64,000 nt of DNA from Bacteroidaceae bacterium (GCA_024398615.1 JAKSIU010000012.1:1-64000), one strand, 5' to 3'. Counted from the first letter of the stretch, positions 23,912 through 34,053 are shown. A program made the numbers and translations. Notes: generated from the letters alone by a model not told the origin.

Positions 23912-26007
23912 TGCTGGATCTTGAGTCGTGCGATGTCAAGTATCTGACCGGAGTCGGACCCGCAAGGGCTGCCCTTCTGGCCAGTGAACTTGAAGTGCAC
24001 ACCTTGAAGGATCTGCTTTACACTTTCCCATATAAATATATTGACAGGAGCCGTATCTTCCAGATAAGGGAGGTTGACGGGTCCATGCCTTATATCCAGC
24101 TGAGAGGTCGAATCCAGAGCTTCGAACAGAGAGGCGAGGGTCCTCGCAAGCGTCTGGTCGCCTTCTTCTCCGATGGGACCGGAGTCGCCGAACTGGTGTG
24201 GTTCCAGGGTGCGAAGTACATTGTGGACCGATACCGTCCCGGTGTGGAGTATGTGGTTTTCGGCAAGCCGACCATGTATCAGGGCAGGGTGAACATCTCA
24301 CATCCTGAGATTGACCCCGAAGCCAGTCTGAATCTGGCAGAGATGGGTATGCAGCCCTATTACAACACTACCGAGCGGATGAAACGGGCCGGATTGAATT
24401 CGGCCGCCATAAGGAAACTCGTTGCGAATCTTCTCTCGCTGATTGTGGAACCTCTCCCTGAGACCCTTCCGGACTGGCTTGTCGCAAAGGAGCACCTGAT
24501 GCCTCTCACGCAGGCGCTCAAGTCCATCCACAATCCGCAGACTCCAATGGAACTGCGTCTCGCTCAGGCACGTCTCAAATATGAGGAACTCTTCTATGTC
24601 CAGCTGAATCTGGCCAGATATCAGAGCGACCGTTCGCGTCGTTTCAGGGGTTTTCCGTTTCCCAGGATAGGAGAAAAGTTCAATTCTTTTTACAAGGAAA
24701 AACTTCCTTTCAGCCTGACGGAAGCACAGAAGCGTGTGCTCAAGGAGATAAGGGCCGATGTGGGCAGCGGTCGCCAGATGAACCGTCTTCTGCAGGGCGA
24801 TGTGGGTAGCGGCAAGACCATTGTGGCACTGATGGCCATGCTTATGGCAATAGACAACGGTTATCAGGCGTGCATCATGGCTCCAACGGAAATTCTGTCT
24901 GAACAGCATTATGCGAATATATCCTCATACCTGGACGGTTTGGGACTTAGAGTGGAACTGCTTACAGGAAGTATCAAGGGCAAGCGGCGTCAGACCATTC
25001 TGGAAGGCCTGGCCGATGGTAGTGTGAATATTCTGGTCAGTACTCATGCCGTTCTTGAAGATCCTGTCCAGTTCGCCCGTTTTGGCATGGCGGTCATTGA
25101 CGAACAGCATCGTTTCGGCGTGGCGCAGCGTGCCCGCCTGTGGAAAAAAAGCGACAATCCACCTCATATCCTGGTAATGACGGCAACACCTATACCGAGA
25201 ACTCTGGCCATGACCCTTTACGGTGATCTGGATGTATCGGTCATTGATGAACTGCCACCGGGACGCAAGCCCATACGGACAAGCCATCATTACAGCGAGA
25301 GCATGACAGGAGTGTATGCTTTTCTGGATCGTGTCCTCAGTGAGGGACGTCAGGCTTATATTGTCTATCCGCTTATTGAGGAAAGTGAAAAGATCGATCT
25401 CAAGAATCTCGAGGAAGGATATGCCTTCATTACAGAACGTTTTCCGCAATATGAGGTCAGCAAGGTGCACGGTCGTATGAAACCATCCGAAAAGGATGCC
25501 GAAATGCAGCGCTTCAAACGTGGTGAGACGCGTATTATGGTTGCGACAACGGTAATAGAGGTAGGTGTCGATGTACCGAATGCAAGTGTAATGATCATTG
25601 AGGAGGCACATCGGTTCGGACTGTCACAACTGCATCAGCTTCGCGGTCGTGTGGGCCGTGGTGCCGAACAGTCTTTCTGCATGCTTGTCACTCCCGGACA
25701 GATAGGCGATGATACCCGTCACCGCATCGAAATAATGACGTCGACCTGTGACGGATTCGAGATAGCCGAGGCAGATCTGAAACTGCGTGGCCCCGGTGAT
25801 CTGGAAGGAACGCAGCAGAGCGGAATTGCCTTTGACCTCAAACTGGCAAACCTTGCCCGTGACGGTCAGCTGATAGGACATGTCCGTGGCGTAGCCCGTG
25901 AAATCATAGAGTCCGATCCGACCCTTTCTTCTCATCAGAACCTGTTGCTTGCAAAGGTTCTTGCCAAGCTTAAGAAAAGTCCTTTTGACTGGTCATCTAT
26001 TTCATGA
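23911..26007 (+). CDS. recG: ATP-dependent DNA helicase RecG
   Basis: 698 residues, normal for RecG. The N-terminal wedge (about 10-200, OB-fold with YIQLRGRIQSFEQ) is followed by the helicase core. Walker A GDVGSGKT ends with Lys302, the DEQHRFG motif II begins at 397, and VMTATPIPRTLAMT and QLRGRVGRG are motifs III and VI. The TRG-type hinge near the C terminus completes the enzyme. It remodels stalled forks and Holliday junctions. It overlaps the DJ-1 stop codon by one base. Confidence 0.97.
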   Translation: MLDLESCDVKYLTGVGPARAALLASELEVHTLKDLLYTFPYKYIDRSRIFQIREVDGSMPYIQLRGRIQSFEQRGEGPRKRLVAFFSDGTGVAELVWFQGAKYIVDRYRPGVEYVVFGKPTMYQGRVNISHPEIDPEASLNLAEMGMQPYYNTTERMKRAGLNSAAIRKLVANLLSLIVEPLPETLPDWLVAKEHLMPLTQALKSIHNPQTPMELRLAQARLKYEELFYVQLNLARYQSDRSRRFRGFPFPRIGEKFNSFYKEKLPFSLTEAQKRVLKEIRADVGSGRQMNRLLQGDVGSGKTIVALMAMLMAIDNGYQACIMAPTEILSEQHYANISSYLDGLGLRVELLTGSIKGKRRQTILEGLADGSVNILVSTHAVLEDPVQFARFGMAVIDEQHRFGVAQRARLWKKSDNPPHILVMTATPIPRTLAMTLYGDLDVSVIDELPPGRKPIRTSHHYSESMTGVYAFLDRVLSEGRQAYIVYPLIEESEKIDLKNLEEGYAFITERFPQYEVSKVHGRMKPSEKDAEMQRFKRGETRIMVATTVIEVGVDVPNASVMIIEEAHRFGLSQLHQLRGRVGRGAEQSFCMLVTPGQIGDDTRHRIEIMTSTCDGFEIAEADLKLRGPGDLEGTQQSGIAFDLKLANLARDGQLIGHVRGVAREIIESDPTLSSHQNLLLAKVLAKLKKSPFDWSSIS

Positions 26008-26015
26008 AAAAAGAC

Positions 26016-26023
26016 TACCTTTG
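26016..26023 (+). promoter_or_regulatory. -7 element for the M23 peptidase gene
   Basis: TACCTTTG (TAnnTTTG) lies 18 bp before ATG 26042 and just after the recG stop, which supports that start and separate expression. Confidence 0.6.
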
Positions 26024-26041
26024 CCTAAATTAGGCAGACGG

Positions 26042-26884
26042 ATGAAAGTTCACAGACCATTCTTTTCAAAGACAGCTGTTCTCGCCCTGTTTTTCGCAGG
26101 TCTTGTCCAGCCGGCGGGTGCTCAGGATGTGCTTCCTGAACAAGGCGGTCATGCAGTAGTGATGGATGCTCCCATCATGCCTTCCCTCATGACACTCGGG
26201 ACAATGGTGGATCTGGAGAATCCCGCTTCATATCTGTATCCGGACTGGAGTAACAGTTATGCTCACAATTATGGTAATGTCAAGTTGCCTGATTCTGTCG
26301 TGATTTCTATGGACGGGTATTGTATGCCGACTGACAGCACCAGGATAACTGATACGTTCGGTTATCGTCCCCGTCGTGGTCGCTGGCACATGGGACTTGA
26401 TGTCAAGGTTCTGACCGGTGATACAATACGTGCGGCCTTTGACGGTAAGGTGCGTGTGTCGGATTATGAAAGGAGAGGGTATGGACACTATCTGGTGATA
26501 CGTCATCCAAACGGGCTGGAGACCACATATGGGCATCTGTCAAGGAAACTGGTTGAAGAGAATGCCATTGTACATGCCGGCGATCCTATTGGTCTTGGTG
26601 GCAGTACCGGGCGTTCAACAGGCTCGCATCTGCATTTTGAAACCCGTATTGTCGGAACTGCCATCAATCCTGCTCTTCTGTTTGATTTTCCTCATCAGAC
26701 GGCGGTAACAGACTGTTATGTTTATAAGGCCAAGACCGCTCCTGTGTATTATAAAGTCAAAAGCGGTGATACACTTGGGCGTATTGCAGCAAGGAATCAG
26801 ACATCAGTCTCCAAAATATGCAGTCTGAATGGAATCACTTCCAAAACCGTTCTCAGAGTCGGTCAGAGCTTAAGAATAAAATGA
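26042..26884 (+). CDS. M23 peptidase with LysM domain
   Basis: 280 residues; the start is set by the -7 element just upstream, and the longer frame from 25949 runs into recG. A signal peptide (to about 27, PAGAQ) targets the periplasm. The LytM zinc peptidase spans about 100-215: His116 and Asp120 (HMGLD) and the HLH pair 196-198 are the zinc and catalytic residues, all intact. A LysM domain (about 236-280, YYKVKSGDTLGRIA) binds peptidoglycan. It is an active-looking endopeptidase that cuts wall cross-links, or an EnvC-like activator. Domain order is catalytic then LysM, the reverse of NlpD-like proteins. Confidence 0.93.
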   Translation: MKVHRPFFSKTAVLALFFAGLVQPAGAQDVLPEQGGHAVVMDAPIMPSLMTLGTMVDLENPASYLYPDWSNSYAHNYGNVKLPDSVVISMDGYCMPTDSTRITDTFGYRPRRGRWHMGLDVKVLTGDTIRAAFDGKVRVSDYERRGYGHYLVIRHPNGLETTYGHLSRKLVEENAIVHAGDPIGLGGSTGRSTGSHLHFETRIVGTAINPALLFDFPHQTAVTDCYVYKAKTAPVYYKVKSGDTLGRIAARNQTSVSKICSLNGITSKTVLRVGQSLRIK

Positions 26885-26894
26885 TTTAGAACAC

Positions 26895-27470
26895 ATGATA
26901 AAGACAAGTTCTCCATCCAAGTCCGATGTTCCTGATACCAACCGTCAGTTTGAAGAGGTGATTGCGGAATGCCGGGATCTTTTTGTCAGGAAGCTGAAGG
27001 ATTACGGTCCTTCCTGGCGTATTATGAGGCCTTCGTCTCTGACCGATCAGATTTTCATCAAGGCCAAGCGTATTCGGAGCATTGAGACCAAGGGCGTGGC
27101 TCTTGTTGATGAAGGAATACGGCCTGAACTGATAGCCATTGTCAATTATGGAATCATAGCACTGATTCAGCTGGAGTTCGGATACAGTGACAGAGTCGAT
27201 GTCGACAGCGAGTGGGCTGTCCGCGAATATGACCGTCAGGCAAAGGCTGCGCTGGAACTGATGAAGAAGAAGAATCATGATTACGATGAGGCCTGGCGCG
27301 GCATGAGAAGTTCGTCTTACACTGATCTGATATTGACCAAGATAAACAGAACCAAGGAAATAGAGGGCCACAATGGCCAGACAACGGTGTCCGAGGGCAT
27401 TGATGCCAACTACATGGATATGATCAATTATGCAGTCTTCGGACTGATAAAGAACAAATATTCGGAATGA
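26895..27470 (+). CDS. DUF1599 protein, two tandem domain copies
   Basis: 191 residues made of two homologous halves. The first contains KLKDYGPSWRIMRPSSLTDQ, the second KKNHDYDEAWRGMRSSSYTD; each is followed by a K-x-x-R-x-x-x-IE helix and a late N-Y-(G/A) segment. This is the nucleotide-modification-associated domain 1 (DUF1599) family, with no proven activity. The second copy changes the Gly of DYG to Asp-x. Its stop overlaps the DoxX start by 4 nt (ATGA), and the block DUF1599-DoxX-tpiA-SPOR-folE is conserved in Bacteroides. Confidence 0.85.
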   Translation: MIKTSSPSKSDVPDTNRQFEEVIAECRDLFVRKLKDYGPSWRIMRPSSLTDQIFIKAKRIRSIETKGVALVDEGIRPELIAIVNYGIIALIQLEFGYSDRVDVDSEWAVREYDRQAKAALELMKKKNHDYDEAWRGMRSSSYTDLILTKINRTKEIEGHNGQTTVSEGIDANYMDMINYAVFGLIKNKYSE

Positions 27471-28603
27471 CGGATAAAGTGAAATCTACCAAGTTCGGCG
27501 TCAGGAGTTTTCTTGTCAACATGGCGAGAATGCTGTTGGGGCTGGTCTTCATGTTTTCCGGAGTAGTGAAGGCCATTGATCCCGTTGGAACCCAGATCAA
27601 ATTCGAGGACTATATTGTCGGTATGGGACTTGGAGTCCCCATGCAGTCGACATGGCTTCTTGTAATGGCTTGTCTGCTGGCTGGTTTTGAGATCCTGTTG
27701 GGCGCATATCTGGTTATGGGCACATATCGACGTGGAACTTCTTTACTGGTCTTTCTGCTGATGTGTATCCTGACTCCATTCACTCTGTATGTGGCCATTG
27801 CCAATCCCGTTCATGACTGCGGCTGTTTCGGCGATGCCTTGAAACTTACCAACTGGCAGACCTTCTACAAAAATGTCATTCTTCTTCTGCTCTCTATCTT
27901 TGTCTGGAGGAATTGGAGACGTATAGTGCCTTTTGTAAGAGAGAAATGGCAGTGGTCCGTAACTCTGGTCATGCTGATAATAATGGTCCGTTTCATGTAC
28001 GACAATGTCAATTCGCTTCCTGTCATTGATTTCAGACCATATAGCATCGGTACGGACTTGAAACAGCAGGTTCTGGAAAACGGCAATCCGGAAATGAGCG
28101 ACTTCTTCCTGATGAACAGCCGCAAGGAAGATGTTACAGCCGATGTCCTTGATAATCCGGGTTATACTTTCCTTATTGTCTCTCCTCACCTCTATCAGGC
28201 CAGCAGCAGTGATCTTGATCTGATTGACGGGCTTGCAGATTATTGTGAGGAATATGGATATGGCCTGGTTTGTCTGACTGCATCAACGCGTGACGAGATT
28301 GACATGTGGGCCGGTAATACGGGAGCCCGCTATCAGTTCCTCTTGTGCGATGAGATTCCGCTTAAGACTATGGTGCGTTCCAATCCGGGACTTGTTCTTC
28401 TTGGAAATGGATTCATTCTCAACAAGTGGAGTCATAGCGATATACCCGACGAGGAAGCATTGTCCGGTCCGCTTGAAAGTCTCAATGGTATAGTTGCACC
28501 ATTGGCGGATCCGATACCTAAGCCTTTGGGGGTCATACTGCTGTTCCTGCTCCCGCTCCTGCTTATGGGCATAATTACCGCTTTGTCTGGAAAGAAACAT
28601 TAA
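27467..28603 (+). CDS. DoxX/MauE family membrane protein
   Basis: 378 residues. Four hydrophobic segments lie in the first 170 residues and the motif DCGCFGD (about 117-123) is the MauE/DoxX redox-type Cys pair. A further hydrophobic segment (about 163-180) is followed by a soluble C-terminal domain (about 190-355) that resembles a thioredoxin-like fold without a CxxC, and a last membrane segment (about 350-375). It may pass electrons or disulfides to envelope proteins (inference). Coupled by ATGA overlap to the DUF1599 gene, and 23 bp before tpiA. Confidence 0.85.
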   Translation: MTDKVKSTKFGVRSFLVNMARMLLGLVFMFSGVVKAIDPVGTQIKFEDYIVGMGLGVPMQSTWLLVMACLLAGFEILLGAYLVMGTYRRGTSLLVFLLMCILTPFTLYVAIANPVHDCGCFGDALKLTNWQTFYKNVILLLLSIFVWRNWRRIVPFVREKWQWSVTLVMLIIMVRFMYDNVNSLPVIDFRPYSIGTDLKQQVLENGNPEMSDFFLMNSRKEDVTADVLDNPGYTFLIVSPHLYQASSSDLDLIDGLADYCEEYGYGLVCLTASTRDEIDMWAGNTGARYQFLLCDEIPLKTMVRSNPGLVLLGNGFILNKWSHSDIPDEEALSGPLESLNGIVAPLADPIPKPLGVILLFLLPLLLMGIITALSGKKH

Positions 28604-28626
28604 CTACTTATAAATCAACAAGAAAA

Positions 28627-29388
28627 ATGAGAAAGAAAATCGTTGCCGGAAACTGGAAAATGAACAAGAATCTCCAGGAAGGTATTGCACTTGCACAGGA
28701 ACTTAATTCAATGTTGGCTCAGGACAAGCCAAATTGCGATGTTGTAATAGGTACTCCTTTCATTCATCTTGCAAAGGTTTCAGAACTGATAGACCACAAT
28801 GTGATAGGTCTTTCAGCTGAGAACTGTGCAGACAAGGCACAGGGTGCCTATACCGGTGAAGTCAGTGCGGAGATGGTCAAGTCAACCGGTGCCGAATATG
28901 TAATTCTGGGTCACTCTGAAAGAAGAGAATATTATCATGAGACTTATGACATTCTCAAGGAGAAGGTTCTGCTGGCTCTTGCTAATGGACTGAAGGTCAT
29001 CTTCTGTATTGGTGAATCACTTGAAGAGCGTGAGAAGGGCATTCAGAATCAGATTGTCAAGGCTGAACTTGAGGGATCAGTATTCAATCTGAGCGCCGAA
29101 GAGTTTGCAAATATAACCATCGCTTACGAACCCATCTGGGCTATCGGTACCGGAAAGACCGCTACCAGCGATCAGGCCGAAGAGATTCATTCATACATCC
29201 GTTCAGTCATAGCTGACAAATATGGCAGACAGGTGGCCGAAGATACTTCTATTCTCTATGGTGGTTCATGCAAGCCGTCAAATGCTGCTGAACTGTTTGC
29301 AAAGCCCGATATTGATGGCGGTCTGATTGGTGGCGCTTCACTGAAGGCTGCTGATTTCAAGGGAATAATTGACGCTTGGAAAAAGTGA
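28627..29388 (+). CDS. tpiA: Triosephosphate isomerase
   Basis: 253 residues. The catalytic residues are all visible: Lys11 (GNWKMN), His96 (ILGHSERR) and Glu168 ([14 protein letters not shown]). The phosphate-binding [10 protein letters not shown] is near the end. It interconverts glyceraldehyde-3-phosphate and dihydroxyacetone phosphate in glycolysis. Its TGA overlaps the ATG of the SPOR gene by one base. Confidence 0.98.
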   Translation: MRKKIVAGNWKMNKNLQEGIALAQELNSMLAQDKPNCDVVIGTPFIHLAKVSELIDHNVIGLSAENCADKAQGAYTGEVSAEMVKSTGAEYVILGHSERREYYHETYDILKEKVLLALANGLKVIFCIGESLEEREKGIQNQIVKAELEGSVFNLSAEEFANITIAYEPIWAIGTGKTATSDQAEEIHSYIRSVIADKYGRQVAEDTSILYGGSCKPSNAAELFAKPDIDGGLIGGASLKAADFKGIIDAWKK

Positions 29389-29846
29389 TGGAATTCAAAA
29401 AGGCGGGGCTTTTAAGCCTGTTCCTGTTCATATCCGTCCTGACCAGTGCCCAGAAACGGACACTGGTTCAGGATCTGGAATCCGATGAGCCTGGCTGCGG
29501 TCAGGTACATATTGAGATGGACCAGCGTATTGACAGTCTGCTTGGATCATACAAGGTAAATCCTGATGAGGAGTCGTTCAAGGCTATCGGATACAGAATT
29601 CAGGTGTATATGGGCAATAATACCCGTCAGTCAAAGGAACAGGCAACCCAGACAGACAAGTACATACGTGAGAATTTCCCGGACCTGCCTGTGTATACGG
29701 TTTTCCGTTCTCCACGTTGGCTTTGCCTTGTAGGTGACTTCCTTTATTATGAGGAGGCGTATGAAACCATGCGCAGACTTAAGAAGGAGTCTCAGTTCAA
29801 ACAGATGATCATTTTGCGTAATCAGGAAATAAGAGTTCCGCTATGA
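29388..29846 (+). CDS. SPOR domain protein
   Basis: 152 residues from ATG 29388, overlapping the tpiA stop (TGATG). The N terminus is a signal peptide ([16 protein letters not shown]). The C-terminal half, about 60-150 ([37 protein letters not shown]), is a SPOR domain that binds denuded peptidoglycan strands at the septum. It is a small secreted division- or wall-associated protein in the conserved tpiA-SPOR-folE group. Its stop overlaps the folE ATG by 4 nt. Confidence 0.88.
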   Translation: MEFKKAGLLSLFLFISVLTSAQKRTLVQDLESDEPGCGQVHIEMDQRIDSLLGSYKVNPDEESFKAIGYRIQVYMGNNTRQSKEQATQTDKYIRENFPDLPVYTVFRSPRWLCLVGDFLYYEEAYETMRRLKKESQFKQMIILRNQEIRVPL

Positions 29847-30433
29847 GCAGTCTAATTCCATTTTCAGACGAACAGGATCCCAGGCTCGTCGAACTTCAGC
29901 AGCATTATCGCCGGATTCTGGAGCTTGTAGAGCCGGTCCCGGACCGTGAAGGTCTTGTCAAGACTCCGTTGCGGGTTGCAAAGACCATTCTTGATTTTAC
30001 TAGCGGCTACACCATTGATCCGGCCGCTATTCTCAGGTCGGCAATGTTCAAGGAGGATTACAGTCAGATGGTAATAGTAAAGGATATTGACTTCTATTCC
30101 CTTTGCGAACATCATATGCTGCCGTTCTATGGAAAGGCTCATGTGGCATATATTCCCAACGGATACATTACCGGCTTAAGTAAGATCGCCCGTGTGGTTG
30201 ATGCTTTTGCCCGCCGTCTTCAGGTTCAGGAACGTATGACTTCTCAGATAAAGGACTGTATTCAGGATACTCTACAGCCATTGGGAGTTATGGTGGTCAT
30301 TGAGGCAAGCCATATGTGCATGCAGATGCGCGGTGTTGAGAAGCAGAACTCCATAACTACTACATCGGACTTTACCGGCGCTTTCCGCCAGGCAAAGACC
30401 AGACAGGAGTTCATGAATCTTATTTCAAGGTAA
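29843..30433 (+). CDS. folE: GTP cyclohydrolase I
   Basis: 196 residues. The zinc ligands Cys88 and His91 (CEHHMLPF) and Cys159 are in place, and [21 protein letters not shown] is the family core. It converts GTP to dihydroneopterin triphosphate, the first step of folate synthesis. Translationally coupled to the SPOR gene, and converges with dnaG, whose stop is 6 bp away. Confidence 0.97.
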   Translation: MSSLIPFSDEQDPRLVELQQHYRRILELVEPVPDREGLVKTPLRVAKTILDFTSGYTIDPAAILRSAMFKEDYSQMVIVKDIDFYSLCEHHMLPFYGKAHVAYIPNGYITGLSKIARVVDAFARRLQVQERMTSQIKDCIQDTLQPLGVMVVIEASHMCMQMRGVEKQNSITTTSDFTGAFRQAKTRQEFMNLISR

Positions 30434-30439
30434 TTTTCC

Positions 30440-32419
30440 TTACACGCTGACAATTCTGTCACCCAAAGCGCGTGACAGATTGGCTCGTGCCTGCAGCAGT
30501 ATCTGATAGCGCTTCTGGACCTGCATCAGACGCTCGGCATCAGAAATGACGGCAGGGTCCTTAAGCTGCATTTCAACATTCAGAAGCTCGATTCTGACCA
30601 CCTCCATCTGATAGTCAGCCATTATGTGGCGTGTCACTTCAAAGAGGTGGTCTTCTTCGTTTCTCGGCTTATTGTCCTTAAATACCTGGCTGAGCTGGTA
30701 ACGGTCTTCAAGAAGACTTGCTGCAGTAAGACTTACGAACGTTTCCGGATGTGACATGAAGAAACGCTGGCTTTCGAATCCCGGTTCGGCACCGTGTTCG
30801 GAGTACAGTTCGGTAAAACGCCTGTAAACCGGATGACGGAATTCAAGTCCGTCATTCTCAAGGGATTTCACAATGAACTGTCCGACTGTGATATCCTGTG
30901 GCCCGTTTTCCGTTTCCATAGAGAAGCAGGTCCTGTCCCCGTAGCGGACTATCATTCTTGACAGCAGGCGTTCACGATCCATCATAGGGCCAAGTCCCTG
31001 TCGTTTCAGTTCCCTGATATTTTCCCGCAGCCGGTCTTCAGGACTGAGTTCCGGTTCTGTTTCCTGCTCCGGTTCCGTCTGTCTGTCCTTGCTGTCGGAC
31101 TGGGCCTGTTGTGCCGCATCGCGCTGCTGACGGTTTACGTCGGCAATGACAAGGCTTTCGGCTATTCCCAGCTGCTGGCTTGCCTGTGTAATGTAAACAG
31201 ACCTTACTATCGGGTCCTGAATGACTGATATGCTGTGTGTTATCTCTTTGATAAGGTTTGCCTTTGCTATGGGGTCACCCTTGGCGTCATCCATCAGCAA
31301 GTCAATCTTGAAACGTATGAAATCGACCTGATGGCTGTCCAGATATTCCTTGAGCTCTGTGGCGCTGTGGCTTTGTGCAAAGCTGTCGGGGTCTTCTCCA
31401 TCGGGCAGAAGCAGCACGCGTACGTTCATGCCTTCGGCCAACAGCATGTCAATGCCACGGATAGAGGCCTTTATTCCAGCCTTGTCACCGTCATAAAGAA
31501 CGGTAATGTCATTGGTGAAACGACGGATAAGACGAATCTGCCCCGGAGTCAGCGATGTGCCGCTCGATGCGACCACATTCTCCACTCCTGACTGGAACAT
31601 GCTTATGACATCGGCATAACCCTCAACCAGAAAGCAGCGTTTCTGAAGACCGATGGCCTGTCTTGCCTGATAGAGGCCGTACAGTTCGTTGCTTTTCGAA
31701 TAGATGGCCGATTCAGGCGAGTTCACATACTTGGCGGCTTTTGCATCGGACTGCATTATCCTGCCTCCGAATGCGACGGTCTTGCCGGACAGTGACAGGA
31801 CCGGGAAGATGACACGTCCCCAGAAACGGTCGCGCAGGGTCCCGTCGTCCTTTCTGTAACAGAGTCCGGTCTTGCACAGTACATCGGCACTGTAACCCTT
31901 GCTCTGGGCTTCACGTGCAAGGCTCTCGCCGTCATCGGGACAGTATCCAAGCTGGAATTTCTCGATTATGTCATCCCGGAAGCCGCGCTTCCTGAAGTAT
32001 GCCATGCCGATGGCCACACCTTTCGGGGTATTGCGCAGCTTGTCATGGAACCATTCCTGGGCAAATCTGTTGGCCACAAACATTGATTCCCGTTCGCTTT
32101 GCCAAGCCTTCTCCTGGTCTGAAAGTTCCCGCTGTTCTACCTGGATTCCGTATTTGTTGCCAAGCCACGTGGCGGCTTCCACGAACGACATGCTTTCGTG
32201 TTCCATGAGGAAATGGATGGCATTTCCGCCCTTCCCGCAACTGAAGCACTTGCATATACCTCTTGAAGGAGATACGGAGAAAGACGGAGTCCTTTCATTA
32301 TGGAACGGGCATAGTCCCACATAATTGGCACCGCGTCGGCGCAGTGTGACGAATTCCGATACCACGTCCACTATATTGGCCGCATCAAGTATCCTCTGTA
32401 TGGTCAGCTGGTCAATCAT
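30440..32419 (-). CDS. dnaG: DNA primase
   Basis: 659 residues from ATG 32419; the longer frame to 32461 passes through the promoter. The CHC2 zinc ribbon has Cys37, His40, Cys58 and Cys61 (CPFH, CFSCG). The TOPRIM core follows, with EGYADVISMFQSG and YDGDKAGIKA holding metal ligands. A Gln/Glu/Asp-rich linker (about 425-460) leads to a C-terminal helical domain that binds the replicative helicase. It makes RNA primers at the fork. It is a single gene with its own -7 element. Confidence 0.97.
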   Translation of the reverse strand: MIDQLTIQRILDAANIVDVVSEFVTLRRRGANYVGLCPFHNERTPSFSVSPSRGICKCFSCGKGGNAIHFLMEHESMSFVEAATWLGNKYGIQVEQRELSDQEKAWQSERESMFVANRFAQEWFHDKLRNTPKGVAIGMAYFRKRGFRDDIIEKFQLGYCPDDGESLAREAQSKGYSADVLCKTGLCYRKDDGTLRDRFWGRVIFPVLSLSGKTVAFGGRIMQSDAKAAKYVNSPESAIYSKSNELYGLYQARQAIGLQKRCFLVEGYADVISMFQSGVENVVASSGTSLTPGQIRLIRRFTNDITVLYDGDKAGIKASIRGIDMLLAEGMNVRVLLLPDGEDPDSFAQSHSATELKEYLDSHQVDFIRFKIDLLMDDAKGDPIAKANLIKEITHSISVIQDPIVRSVYITQASQQLGIAESLVIADVNRQQRDAAQQAQSDSKDRQTEPEQETEPELSPEDRLRENIRELKRQGLGPMMDRERLLSRMIVRYGDRTCFSMETENGPQDITVGQFIVKSLENDGLEFRHPVYRRFTELYSEHGAEPGFESQRFFMSHPETFVSLTAASLLEDRYQLSQVFKDNKPRNEEDHLFEVTRHIMADYQMEVVRIELLNVEMQLKDPAVISDAERLMQVQKRYQILLQARANLSRALGDRIVSV

Positions 32420-32443
32420 ATACTTTCCGTATCTGTTTGACTG

Positions 32444-32451
32444 CAAAGATA
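32444..32451 (-). promoter_or_regulatory. -7 element for dnaG
   Basis: The minus strand reads TATCTTTG (TAnnTTTG), 25 bp before the dnaG ATG. The intergenic stretch to the AraC gene also holds a 10-bp palindrome AGCCGCGGCT at 32489-32498 of unknown use. Confidence 0.6.
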
Positions 32452-32543
32452 GCCAAAACACAGGAATTTTAGAATAATTTTTATATTAAGCCGCGGCTAT
32501 TTGGTTAATAATGATTTACTTTGGGCTGTGAAAATAACTTCAT

Positions 32544-32978
32544 ATGACAACTAACACCAAACCTTACAAAATTAAGGATAAGACAGAAAAGGATGCATCA
32601 TACCGTAGTCTTATCCGTGCAGAACTGGCAGATGAACTTTATGACAAAATCCTGACTATCCTGGTTGCTCAGAAAAAGTACCGTGACCCTGACTATTCAG
32701 CCAAGCAGCTGGCCAAGGATTTGAATACCAATCCCAGATATCTGTCAGCAGTTATCAACTCAAGATTCGGAATGAACTATTCGTGTCTTGTGAATGAAAT
32801 GAGAGTGCGCGACGCAGTTCATATGCTGGTGGACAAACGGTTTGTGGACAAGACAATGGAGGAAATCGGCCTCATGTCGGGTTTTGCAAACAGACAGTCT
32901 TTCTACGCGGCATTCTTCAAAGAGAAGGGTGAAGCGCCTCACCAATACAAAAAACGCCACGTCAAAACTGAAAATTAA
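32544..32978 (+). CDS. Small AraC-type helix-turn-helix regulator
   Basis: 144 residues, little more than a DNA-binding domain. The first helix-turn-helix is near 55-80 (SAKQLAKDLNTNPRYLSAVIN) and the second near 105-135 (TMEEIGLMSGFANRQSFYAAFFKEKGEAPHQYKKR), the AraC consensus. No ligand or receiver domain precedes it, only a charged N terminus. It is divergent from dnaG and 24 bp ahead of the AlkD-like gene. Target genes cannot be predicted. Confidence 0.88.
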   Translation: MTTNTKPYKIKDKTEKDASYRSLIRAELADELYDKILTILVAQKKYRDPDYSAKQLAKDLNTNPRYLSAVINSRFGMNYSCLVNEMRVRDAVHMLVDKRFVDKTMEEIGLMSGFANRQSFYAAFFKEKGEAPHQYKKRHVKTEN

Positions 32979-33002
32979 CGCATTCTCTATAGGACTCCAA
33001 TC

Positions 33003-33575
33003 ATGACAATAAAAGATAAGATACTGATAATCAAACAGAGACTGAGACTTGACATGAACGGAGTTGCATCAAAGAGCATGCGGGATGGAGGTATAGGCTA
33101 CGGGCTCAACTTCGGAGTAGGGCTTGCAGCATTGAAGGAAATAGCCGGGGAAACTGAGCATGACAGTTCCCTGGCTATAGCTTTGTGGAAAGAGAATGTC
33201 AGGGAGTGCAAAATGCTTGCGTCAATGATTTATCCGGCTGACGAGTTTCCTATTGGGCTTGCCGATATGTGGGTTGAGGAAATAGAGTGGCCTGATCTGG
33301 CACAGACCTGCTCCATGTATCTTTTCAGTCGGATGCCGGAAGCATCGGTGACCGCATTCCGTTGGATTGCATCACAGTCCGAGATGGTCCGTTATTGCGG
33401 ATTCCTTACCATAGCACACCAGATGCGTCAGGGAAAGGAAATGAATGAGCGGTATGTGACAGAATTGCGTGATCAGGCACAGACGGCTCTTGCCGATGGT
33501 TGCACATTGCCGGCTTTGGCGGCCCAGACGGTTATGGATATACTTGAACGGAATGGCAATGACGGACAGAATTGA
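33003..33575 (+). CDS. DNA alkylation repair (AlkD/HEAT-like) family protein
   Basis: 190 residues of mostly alpha-helical, HEAT-like sequence (SLAIALWKENVRECKMLASMIYP, MWVEEIEWPDLAQTCSMYLF, EMVRYCGFLTIA). The stretch WKENVRECKMLA and the following Trp-rich helix match short AlkD-type proteins of Bacteroidota. AlkD glycosylases remove bulky alkylated bases, but I cannot confirm the catalytic residues, so it may be only structurally related. Its 3' end overlaps the likely Fur-family start by 23 nt. Confidence 0.75.
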   Translation: MTIKDKILIIKQRLRLDMNGVASKSMRDGGIGYGLNFGVGLAALKEIAGETEHDSSLAIALWKENVRECKMLASMIYPADEFPIGLADMWVEEIEWPDLAQTCSMYLFSRMPEASVTAFRWIASQSEMVRYCGFLTIAHQMRQGKEMNERYVTELRDQAQTALADGCTLPALAAQTVMDILERNGNDGQN

Positions 33576-34047
33576 CAACGGCCTTGACGTTCTTAAAGAA
33601 AAACTGGCCGGATATCTGCAGGATAATGGACTGAGGTTTTCGGCAGAACGGAATGCCATTTTAGAGACGATTTATTCCATGGACTGCCTGTTCACTCCTG
33701 CACAGTTGCTGGAGGCAGTGTCAGAAAGGCAGAATTTTTTGGTGAGTCGTGCCACAGTTTACAATAATCTTCGTATTTTTGAATCTGTAGGACTGGTTCA
33801 GAAGGTGCTTCTGGATGGAAGTGTCAAATATGACCGGGGCTGGCACGGCAATTGCAGTACAAGACTTGTGTGTACCAGGTGCATGAAGGCATGGGACAGC
33901 CATGACGACAGGCTTGATACGCTGGTGCGTGAGATGAAACTCAGACGCTTCCATATGGCAGGTTATACGTTGTACATCCACGGACTGTGCAGCGGCTGTA
34001 TGCAGGCGGCAAAACGAAAGAAGAAAAGTAATAGAACAAAAATATAA
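33553..34047 (+). CDS. Fur family transcriptional regulator
   Basis: 164 residues from ATG 33553 (ATG 33559 is an alternative); longer versions run through the preceding gene. The winged helix has RFSAERNAILETIY, then LVSRATVYNNLRIFESVGLVQKV, the Fur/PerR recognition region. Structural zinc Cys pairs are present: CTRC and, near the C terminus, CSGC. The usual His-rich HHDH stretch is reduced to GWHGNC, so the sensory metal site differs from standard Fur. The neighbour purA starts 6 bp later; this Fur-purA order is familiar from Bacteroides. The metal or peroxide sensed is unknown. Confidence 0.9.
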   Translation: MAMTDRIDNGLDVLKEKLAGYLQDNGLRFSAERNAILETIYSMDCLFTPAQLLEAVSERQNFLVSRATVYNNLRIFESVGLVQKVLLDGSVKYDRGWHGNCSTRLVCTRCMKAWDSHDDRLDTLVREMKLRRFHMAGYTLYIHGLCSGCMQAAKRKKKSNRTKI

Positions 34048-34053
34048 CGGAAA

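Noticed and set aside
33003..33575. Assigning DNA glycosylase activity (AlkD) to the HEAT-like protein
   Set aside because: The fold resemblance is good but I cannot see the catalytic residues, so only the family is claimed.
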